This document shows, one piece after another, positions 1 through 6,510 of a stretch of 15,884 nucleotides of DNA. Origin of the DNA: an uncultured Lysobacter sp. (GTDB lineage: Bacteria; Pseudomonadota; Gammaproteobacteria; Xanthomonadales; Xanthomonadaceae). Location of the stretch: contig CAMLID010000074.1 in NCBI GenBank assembly GCA_946480055.1, positions 1 through 15,884 on the forward strand, in the 5' to 3' direction. Position numbers and translations under genes: made by a program. Position 1 is the stretch's first letter, and the number at the start of each line of letters is the position of its first letter. A model generated the notes under the pieces. The model did not search any database. It was not told the DNA's origin and worked only from the letters and a program-made list of their open reading frames with translations.

Positions 1-748
<748 letters not shown>

Positions 749-760
749 GCGTCATGTAAC

Positions 761-786
761 GCAGCCGCGCGACACTGCGCGGCTGC
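761..786 (+). other. Perfect hairpin just after rpsB
   Basis: GCAGCCGCGC (761-770) and GCGCGGCTGC (777-786) form a perfect 10-bp stem with a 6-nt loop, starting 12 bases after the rpsB stop. No T-tract follows, so it is not a standard intrinsic terminator. It could protect the 3' end of rpsB mRNA or lower read-through into tsf. The function is inferred from position only. Confidence 0.6.
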
Positions 787-806
787 GCTAGCACGCATCC
801 GCTCTC

Positions 807-875
807 GTAGGAGCGGCGTAAACCGCGATCCGCCGCCGCTGCAGGCGACGCGGCCGCGGTTTACGCCGCTCCTAC
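807..875. repeat. Palindromic REP-like element in the rpsB-tsf spacer
   Basis: A perfect 21-bp inverted repeat, GTAGGAGCGGCGTAAACCGCG (one arm 807-827, the other 855-875), encloses a 27-bp GC-rich centre. A related element lies at 1900-1970 with the same TAGGAGCG and CGCTCC ends. The GGAGCGGCGT...ACGCCGCTCC signature is typical of the dispersed palindromic repeats of xanthomonads and pseudomonads. In RNA the arms would form a very stable stem about 30 bases before the tsf start, so it may affect tsf translation or mRNA processing. I saw no transposase gene in the window. Confidence 0.75.
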
Positions 876-903
876 CAGACTTTACGAATACTGAGGTAAC
901 CCC

Positions 904-1785
904 ATGGCTGAAATCACCGCTTCCCTGGTCAAGGAACTCCGCGAGCGCACCGGCGCCGGCATGATGGAGTGCAAGAAGGCGCTCGTCGAAAACAACGGCG
1001 ACATCGATGCGTCGGCCGAATGGCTGCGCAAGTCCGGTCTGGCCAAGGCCGACAAGAAGGCCGACCGCGTCGCCGCCGAAGGCCGCATCGCGGTCGCGCA
1101 GGACGGCGGCAAGGCCGTGCTGGTCGAGATCAACTCCGAGACCGACTTCGTCGCCAAGGACGCCAACTTCCTCGGCTTCACCGAAACCGTCGCCCAGGTC
1201 GCCCTGAGCTCCGGCGCCGCCGACGCCGAAGCGCTGAAGGCCGCCAAGCTGGCTTCCGGCGAGACCATCGAAGAAACCCGCGCCGCCGTCATCGCCAAGG
1301 TCGGCGAGAACGTGCAGGTGCGTCGCCTGGTCCGCATCGACAGCCCGAACAACGTCGCCGCCTACGTGCACGGCGGCCGCATCGGCGTGCTGATCGAGAT
1401 CAAGGGCGGCGACATGGACCTGGCCCGTGGCCTGGCGATGCATGTCGCGGCGATGAACCCGCCGCACATCAAGGCCAGCGACGTGCCGGCCGAGTTCGTC
1501 GCCAAGGAAAAGGAAATCGAGCTCGCCAAGATGACCGACAAGGACAAGGCCAAGCCGGCCGACATCCTGGAGAAGATCATCGGCGGCAAGATCGCCAAGA
1601 TCGTCAACGAAGTCACCCTGTACGGTCAGCCCTACGTGCTGGACACCAACCAGACCGTCGAGCAGGTCCTCAAGGCCGCCGGCGCCGAGGTCATCACCTC
1701 GCAGCGCCTGGCCGTGGGCGAAGGCATCGAGAAGCAGACCGACGACTTCGCCGCCGAAGTCATGAAGCAGGCGGGTCTGGCGTAA
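904..1785 (+). CDS. tsf: Elongation factor Ts
   Basis: EF-Ts is the guanine nucleotide exchange factor that releases GDP from EF-Tu so that it can rebind GTP and aminoacyl-tRNA in the cytoplasm. The 293-residue product is near the family's usual length (283 in E. coli). The N-terminal UBA-like three-helix module (about 1-55, with [17 protein letters not shown]) is followed by the TDFV motif (T80-V83), which contacts EF-Tu. The core then carries the conserved [10 protein letters not shown] segment. The ATG at 904 is supported by a TGAGGT ribosome binding site at about 892-897. It follows rpsB and probably shares its transcript, although the spacer holds two strong hairpins. A T-tract terminator closes it 30 bases after the stop. 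Confidence 0.98.
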   Translation: MAEITASLVKELRERTGAGMMECKKALVENNGDIDASAEWLRKSGLAKADKKADRVAAEGRIAVAQDGGKAVLVEINSETDFVAKDANFLGFTETVAQVALSSGAADAEALKAAKLASGETIEETRAAVIAKVGENVQVRRLVRIDSPNNVAAYVHGGRIGVLIEIKGGDMDLARGLAMHVAAMNPPHIKASDVPAEFVAKEKEIELAKMTDKDKAKPADILEKIIGGKIAKIVNEVTLYGQPYVLDTNQTVEQVLKAAGAEVITSQRLAVGEGIEKQTDDFAAEVMKQAGLA

Positions 1786-1814
1786 GCCAACGTCGCCGCT
1801 TTAGGCAACACGAG

Positions 1815-1845
1815 AAAGGCCGCGGATTCCGCGGCCTTTTTCTTT
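1815..1845 (+). terminator. Intrinsic terminator after tsf
   Basis: AAAGGCCGCGG (1815-1825) pairs perfectly with CCGCGGCCTTT (1829-1839) around a 3-nt loop. It is followed by a T-rich tract to 1845. It sits 30 bases after the tsf stop and should end the rpsB-tsf transcript. Confidence 0.9.
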
Positions 1846-1899
1846 GCGCGCGATTCGGGCAGCGGCACGGGTCTCCCTGCGAGCGCTCTTGCCTTGGGA

Positions 1900-1970
1900 T
1901 AGGAGCGCCGCCACAGCCGCGACCCTCGTCGCGGCTGTGGCGGCGCGGTCGCGGCTCACGCCGCTCCCAC
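1900..1970. repeat. Second palindromic REP-like element, between tsf and the AIM24 gene
   Basis: The ends TAGGAGCG (1900-1907) and CGCTCCCAC (1962-1970) match the 807-875 element. Inside is a perfect 17-bp inverted repeat, CGCCGCCACAGCCGCGA (1906-1922) against 1929-1945. A further GCGGCTCACGCCGCTCCC segment (1951-1968) is the variant arm usual in this repeat class. The element lies between the two convergent terminators, where an insertion would do little harm. Its membership of the same family as 807-875 is inferred from shared ends, total length of about 70 bp and composition. Confidence 0.7.
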
Positions 1971-1996
1971 CCCGAAGCCGAATCGCAATGGATAAT

Positions 1997-2028
1997 AAAA
2001 AAGGCCGCGATCGCTCGCGGCCTTTTTC
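1997..2028. terminator. Bidirectional intrinsic terminator between tsf and the AIM24 gene
   Basis: AAAAAGGCCGCGA (1998-2010) pairs perfectly with TCGCGGCCTTTTT (2015-2027) around TCGC. Both strands end in a run of T, so it can act in either direction. Its main role is probably to end the minus-strand AIM24 gene, whose stop lies 20 bases away at 2048. It also backs up the tsf terminator. Confidence 0.88.
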
Positions 2029-2047
2029 GTAGGCGAGCGGCGAACGC

Positions 2048-2740
2048 TCAACCCTGCTGCTGGAAGTACACCTCTTCGTACGGCTGCACCACCACCCAGC
2101 CGGTGCCGGAGAACTTGAGCTGGATGCTCTCGCCCGAGCCGCGGCCGAGCAACGTGCCCAGCGAGATGTCGGTGACGATGTCGGGGCTGAGGTTGCCCGA
2201 CCAGGCCACGGTCGCGTTGGGGTCGGTGAACACCGGCTGGTCCGGGGACACAGCCAGGGTCAACGGCTCGTAGTGCGAGGTGATCGCGACCACGCCGCTG
2301 CCGGAGAGCTTCATGTTGAACAGGCCGCCGGACATCATGCCCGAGACCTTGCGCATCATCTTGATCTCGGAGGCGATACCGTCCTCGTAGGCCAGGATGT
2401 CGTTGCCGTTGACGAAGATCGACTCGCCGGCCAGGCGCAGCAGGGTGATCTTCTTGCCGGCGTCGGCGATGTAGACCCGGCCCTGCCCTTCCATCTTCAT
2501 CATCTGGGTGCCTTCGCCGCTGATCGCCTTCTTCAGCAGGTTGGTCAGGCCCTGTTCCAGCATGCCCTGGCGGACGAACTTCACGCCGCCGCGGTAGGCC
2601 ACCATCGAGCCGGACTTGGCCCAGATGCGACCGTTGAGTTTGACCTCGAGCAGATGCGAGCTTTCGAGTTCGAAGGTCTCGGGGCTGAGGTCCTTCTGGC
2701 TGCTGGTTTCGACGAAATCCTTGAGATTCTTGATGCTCAT
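2048..2740 (-). CDS. AIM24-family (TIGR00266/DUF124) protein
   Basis: This 230-residue protein matches the AIM24/TIGR00266 family, a beta-rich fold seen in bacteria, archaea and mitochondria whose biochemical role is not settled. Family-like features are LEVKLNGRIWAKSGSMVAY near the N-terminus, the run of short beta strands through GRVYIADAGKKITLLRL and ESIFVNGNDILAYEDG, the Gly/Met-rich GMMSGGLFNMKLSGSG stretch, and the ending GWVVVQPYEEVYFQQQG. No signal peptide or membrane segment is evident, so it is probably cytoplasmic. I chose the ATG at 2740 (MSIKNLKDF), with AGGA about 6 bases upstream. A longer GTG start at 3004 would run through a terminator hairpin and into the neighbouring gene. 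It lies beyond the terminator of the protease gene, converges on tsf, and is probably transcribed alone. Family confidence is high; function is unknown. Confidence 0.88.
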   Translation of the reverse strand: MSIKNLKDFVETSSQKDLSPETFELESSHLLEVKLNGRIWAKSGSMVAYRGGVKFVRQGMLEQGLTNLLKKAISGEGTQMMKMEGQGRVYIADAGKKITLLRLAGESIFVNGNDILAYEDGIASEIKMMRKVSGMMSGGLFNMKLSGSGVVAITSHYEPLTLAVSPDQPVFTDPNATVAWSGNLSPDIVTDISLGTLLGRGSGESIQLKFSGTGWVVVQPYEEVYFQQQG

Positions 2741-2767
2741 ATGCGGTCCTGCGCCAATGGGACCGGC

Positions 2768-2773
2768 AGCATA
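2768..2773 (-). promoter_or_regulatory. Candidate -10 of the AIM24 gene
   Basis: On the minus strand, TATGCT lies 27 bases before the AIM24 start and downstream of the terminator at 2800-2827. A separate promoter is needed if that terminator works. I see no good -35 hexamer at 17-18 bp, so this is only a candidate. Confidence 0.3.
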
Positions 2774-2798
2774 AGCCACCGCGAGCGCGTCGGCATGA

Positions 2799-2828
2799 CA
2801 AAAAAAGGCCGCCTGGGCAGGCGGCCTG
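2799..2828 (-). terminator. Intrinsic terminator of the protease gene
   Basis: Read on the minus strand, AGGCCGCC (from 2827 to 2820) pairs perfectly with GGCGGCCT (from 2813 to 2806) around a 6-nt loop. It is followed by seven T residues (2806-2800). It lies about 120 bases after the autotransporter stop and separates that gene from AIM24. Confidence 0.88.
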
Positions 2829-2902
2829 AGGTGCTGGGAGAGAGATCCCGACGTTGCGGCGCCACATTCGGCGTCCCTCCGTCTCGGCCATGCCTGGCCG
2901 CG

Positions 2903-2947
2903 GCGCGGCGGCCGTGGCCGCCGTGCGCTGTACCGTCGTCCGACGGT
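2903..2947 (-). other. Two stacked hairpins at the 3' end of the protease gene
   Basis: ACCGTCG (2932-2938) and CGACGGT (2941-2947) form a 7-bp palindrome that touches the stop codon. A second stem, CGGCGGCC (2906-2913) with GGCCGCCG (2916-2923), follows and extends to 2903-2926 with one wobble pair. Neither has a T-tract. They may protect the 3' end of the mRNA upstream of the true terminator. Confidence 0.45.
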
Positions 2948-5900
2948 CAGAACTGCAGGGAGTAGCGCGCGTTGACGGCGTGGTCGCGCGACTCGTCGGC
3001 CCACTGGCCGCTGTAGGTGAATTCGAGCAGGCCGCTGGCGCCCAGGCGCGCGGCCAGGCCGGCTTCGAGCACGGTCGCGTCCTGCGCCAGCGAAGCGCCG
3101 CGCACGTCGAACGCGCCGCCGCTACGCCAGGCCACCGCGACCGACGGCGTTTCCGTGCCGCCGACGTGGCGCCGGCCGATGCCGCCGCGCAGGCTCAGCC
3201 AGTGTTCTTCCTGCTGCGCGCCCTTGAGGCCGACGTTGAAACGCAGGCCCAGGGTCGACAGGTCCAGGCGCTGATCGGCGCTGGCGCCGGTCAGGGCGGC
3301 CACGCCACCGCTTTCCTGGAAGCCGTCGCTGCCCACACGCACGTGCGCGTACTGCGCATACGGTTCCCACTCCCAGGCGCCGGTGGCGATGCGATAGCCG
3401 CCTTCGACGAAGGCCTGGCGGGTGTCGCCGTCGTAATCGGCGCGGGTGCGGTCGGCCAGGCCGGGGAAGCTCACATTGCGTTCGATCTCGATGTCGTGGC
3501 GCGCGTAGCTGGCGCCGGCGCGCAGGCCGAAGCCGCCCCAGTTCCGGCCCAGGTACAGGCCCAGATGACGGGAACGGACTTCGCCGCGCGAACGCCGCGC
3601 GTCGAGCTGGGCGTCGCTACGGCCGATGCCGCCGAGCACGCCCAGGCGCCAGCCGTTGCCGAAGCGGTAGTCGTAGCCGAGCAGGCTGGCGTCGCCGGTG
3701 TAGCCGACTTCGCCGGCGTTGCCGTCGGCATGCAGGCTGCCGCCGTTCTTGAGCAACTGTATCCAGGCCGCGGACTCCGCCTCGCCCTCGGCAGCGCCAT
3801 CGAACGCGCCGCTGCCGGCCTGCGCGCGCGCCAGCGACGCCTCGCGCACGTGGCGGCTGCCGTCGGTCAACACCGAGCGCACGCTCGCATGCAGCTCGCC
3901 GCTGAGCGCATCGAGTGCGTCCATGGCCTGGGCCGGGAACAGCTGGGTCAGCGGCTGCGGCAGGCCCTGGTTCATCGCCAGCGCATCGGCCGCGCCCGCT
4001 GCCGAACGCTGGTTGTACGTGCTGGCGGCGCTGGCGATGCTGGCGCCACGGACCACGTCGATGTCGACCCGGTCGGCGCCGTAGGCCAGATCGAACTTGA
4101 GGAAGGGCGAGAACGCGCTGTGGTCGATACCGGCGAAGCGGCCGTCGACGCCGGAGCTCGCCGACAGGATGCGGTAGCTCTGGCCGAGCAGATACGTGCC
4201 CGGGCTGTGGAATACCCGCACCGTGCCGCCTTCCAGGGTGGCGCGGCCATTGACCCGCAGCAGGTCGGATGCGGACGGCGCAGACAGCTCGACCTGGTAG
4301 ATCGAACCCGCGGCCTGTGTGTAATCGCCGTCGATGGTCAGAGTGCCGATGGAATTGCCCGGCGCGATCGTGCCTTCGACCCGAGTCGTGCCCAGGTGGC
4401 CGCTGCCGCCGAGCGCGCCGCCCGTGCGCACCGTGGTGCTGCCGCCGAGCTGGCGGCCGTTGAACACGACCTTGCCGCCGACCACGTCGAGCCGGCCGCC
4501 GTTGAGCACGCCGCTGCTCGCGATCAAGCCCCAGCCGCTGTTGACGGTGAAGTCGAGGTCGTTGAGCGAGCCTTCGATGTTGGCCAGACCGCCGTTTACG
4601 TTGAGCGCGCTGCGATGCAGTTCGCCGGTCAGCAGCAGCTCGCCGCCGTCGACGTCGACCGCGCCGGCGAGCGTGTTGCTGCCCGCCAGTTCCAGCCGGC
4701 CCGCGCGCACGTCGGCGCCGGCGAAATCGTTGTCGCCGCTCAGGCGCAGCCAGCCCAGGCCGGACTTGCCCAGGCGGCCGGGGCCGCCTATGTCGTTGCT
4801 CCAATCGTCCCAGGCGTCGCCCTGCCAGACCTTGGCGCCGCCGGCGCGCTGGTTCATGACCACGTCGGTGTCCACGCGCAACTGACCCGGACCGTCGATG
4901 GCTTTCTTGAGATCGATCAGGCCCCAACCGTAGAGCTCGTCCACGCCCGGGTCGCCCAGGTCGGTGGCGGTGGTCAGCAGGATGTCGCGGATCTGCGGGT
5001 TGTCGAGATAGGGATAGCGCTCCATCAGCAGCGCCAATGCGCCGGTGACGTGCGGCGAGGCCATCGAGGTGCCGGTGTTGTCGCCGTAGCCGTAGTTCGG
5101 GTTCTGCGCGCCGATGTCCAGGCTCAGGGAACCGTCCGGGTTCCTGACCACGCGGCCGTCGATCTCGCCGTTGATCACGCTGGAGCGGATGTCGGTGCCG
5201 GGCGCGGCCACGCACCAGTCCTTGCTCAGGCCGCAGATGCTGGAGCTCTCGTCCAGGTTCAGATCGCGACCGACGTTGACCACGCTGAGCCAGTACTTCT
5301 CGATCTCCGGGACGAAGCGCGGCAGGGTCGCGTAGGCGCCGGCGATATTGCCGTAGCCGTTGCCGGCGGCCCAGACGTTGATCATGCCGCTGCGCAGCGA
5401 GGCATCGGCGAAGATGCGGTAGTAGTCGCCGTAGTCGGAGTATTCGCGGTCCAGCTCCTCGGGCGTGGTCGGCTCGGTGCCGTTGCCCCAGCTGTGGTTG
5501 ATCGCGCGCACGCCCTGCGCGGCCATCTGGTCGAACATGCTGTTGAGCGCGCCCTCTCCCGGGCCCTGGGTCAGGGTGCGGCGCTGGATGCTGCCGTTCG
5601 GGGCGGTGTAGTACTCGTAGATGCGGTCGAAGAACAGCTTGGACGTGGTCAGCGACGCACCGGTGGCGACGCCGTGCATGCCGCGGCCATCGCGGTTGGC
5701 GGCCATGCTGCCGGCGACGTGGGTGCCGTGGCTGTTGTATTCCAGGATCAGGCGGATGCCGCTGCCGCCGAACGACAGGTTCGGCGGGATGCTGTCGCCG
5801 AGGTAGTAGGCCTGGATCTGGGCGATGTCGCCGTCGGACAGGAAGCAGGCGTCGGGGCCGCTGATCAGACTGGTGCTGGCGCAGCCCGGATCGCCGATGC

Positions 5901-6243
5901 GGATCGCGCGATGGTCGCGGCCGGCGAATTCAGAATGGTTCAGCACCGCACCGCTGTCGAACACGCCCAGGCGCACGCCGCGACCGCTGAGGCCGCGCGC
6001 GTAGGCGTACTCGGCGCCGATCGCGCCCAGACCCCAATCGGCATTGAATTCGCCGCTGCGCCAGCTCTCGGGATCGCCGATAACGCCGGCCTCCTGGTAG
6101 CCGCTCTGCGCGAAGGCCGGTGCGGCCGCGCCGAACAGCAGGCCGGAGAGGATCGCCGCCGACAGCGCCGAACGGGCGCGGCTGCAGACACGGTTGCGAT
6201 CGTGACGACGACGGTGACCTGGTGCGTTTGCACTGCGTTGCAT
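2947..6243 (-). CDS. Subtilisin-like autotransporter serine protease
   Basis: This is a type V secreted protease of 1098 residues. An extended, Arg-rich signal peptide (1-45, likely cleaved at AFA-Q) leads to an S8 subtilase domain (about 65-450). The catalytic triad is visible: Asp96 in VFDSG, His172 in HGTHVAG and Ser393 in GTSMASPHV, with oxyanion Asn295 in AAGNG. Residues about 490-640 form a Gly-rich beta-helix passenger with the autotransporter-strand motif GTIAPGNSIGTLTIDGDY (624-641). A second stretch to about 730 leads to the C-terminal beta-barrel (about 820-1098), which ends in aromatic SLQF as expected for BAM-dependent insertion. The ATG at 6243 has AAGGAG 10 bases upstream and places the signal peptide properly; the longer frame to 6465 adds unlike sequence. 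It resembles the NalP/SphB1/Ssp class. It lies 267 bp after the receptor gene on the same strand. The natural substrate is unknown. Confidence 0.95.
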   Translation of the reverse strand: MQRSANAPGHRRRHDRNRVCSRARSALSAAILSGLLFGAAAPAFAQSGYQEAGVIGDPESWRSGEFNADWGLGAIGAEYAYARGLSGRGVRLGVFDSGAVLNHSEFAGRDHRAIRIGDPGCASTSLISGPDACFLSDGDIAQIQAYYLGDSIPPNLSFGGSGIRLILEYNSHGTHVAGSMAANRDGRGMHGVATGASLTTSKLFFDRIYEYYTAPNGSIQRRTLTQGPGEGALNSMFDQMAAQGVRAINHSWGNGTEPTTPEELDREYSDYGDYYRIFADASLRSGMINVWAAGNGYGNIAGAYATLPRFVPEIEKYWLSVVNVGRDLNLDESSSICGLSKDWCVAAPGTDIRSSVINGEIDGRVVRNPDGSLSLDIGAQNPNYGYGDNTGTSMASPHVTGALALLMERYPYLDNPQIRDILLTTATDLGDPGVDELYGWGLIDLKKAIDGPGQLRVDTDVVMNQRAGGAKVWQGDAWDDWSNDIGGPGRLGKSGLGWLRLSGDNDFAGADVRAGRLELAGSNTLAGAVDVDGGELLLTGELHRSALNVNGGLANIEGSLNDLDFTVNSGWGLIASSGVLNGGRLDVVGGKVVFNGRQLGGSTTVRTGGALGGSGHLGTTRVEGTIAPGNSIGTLTIDGDYTQAAGSIYQVELSAPSASDLLRVNGRATLEGGTVRVFHSPGTYLLGQSYRILSASSGVDGRFAGIDHSAFSPFLKFDLAYGADRVDIDVVRGASIASAASTYNQRSAAGAADALAMNQGLPQPLTQLFPAQAMDALDALSGELHASVRSVLTDGSRHVREASLARAQAGSGAFDGAAEGEAESAAWIQLLKNGGSLHADGNAGEVGYTGDASLLGYDYRFGNGWRLGVLGGIGRSDAQLDARRSRGEVRSRHLGLYLGRNWGGFGLRAGASYARHDIEIERNVSFPGLADRTRADYDGDTRQAFVEGGYRIATGAWEWEPYAQYAHVRVGSDGFQESGGVAALTGASADQRLDLSTLGLRFNVGLKGAQQEEHWLSLRGGIGRRHVGGTETPSVAVAWRSGGAFDVRGASLAQDATVLEAGLAARLGASGLLEFTYSGQWADESRDHAVNARYSLQF

Positions 6244-6339
6244 GCTGCCGATGCTCCTTCGAAGGCGGCGCGACGGGATCGCGTGGGGTGTCGTGAGGGA
6301 TGAGGAGGGGTGCGCTGCGACGCGAGCCGCTCCCCTGGT

Positions 6340-6361
6340 CGACGGTGGATGCGGACCGTCG
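6340..6361. other. Hairpin upstream of the protease gene
   Basis: CGACGGT (6340-6346) and ACCGTCG (6355-6361) form a perfect 7-bp stem with an 8-nt loop, about 100 bases before the protease start. The same heptamer pair occurs at 2932-2947 just after the gene. There is no T-tract, so I do not call it a terminator of the receptor gene. Confidence 0.4.
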
Positions 6362-6432
6362 CCAACGCGACCCCTGGTATCCATCAACGCAATGGCGCCT
6401 GCGCCCCCTACCCCTGCTCGCGGCCATTCCCT

Positions 6433-6459
6433 GGTTCTACGCGAAATACACCGAGAACC
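6433..6459. promoter_or_regulatory. Inverted repeat between receptor and protease genes, possible operator
   Basis: GGTTCT (6433-6438) and AGAACC (6454-6459) are perfect 6-bp half sites with 15 bp between them, the size of a dimeric regulator site. They lie in the 267-bp spacer (6244-6510) that would carry any separate promoter for the protease gene. A minus-strand TTGGCA (about 6461-6466) overlaps the outer edge and could be a -35, but the -10 is unclear. A regulatory role is inferred. Confidence 0.25.
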
Positions 6460-6510
6460 TGCCAAGCTCGTGATGCGCGCGCCGACGCTCGCGCAGCAGA
6501 CCGCCCACGC

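Noticed and set aside
2854..6303. Plus-strand open frame of about 1149 codons opposite the protease gene
   Set aside because: It is a composition shadow of the GC-rich protease gene: Ala/Val/Gln/Arg-rich with no recognisable domain, while the minus strand has a full catalytic triad, signal peptide and barrel.
6244..6465. Longer start for the protease at 6465
   Set aside because: It would place 74 unlike residues before a clear signal peptide; the ATG at 6243 has AAGGAG upstream.
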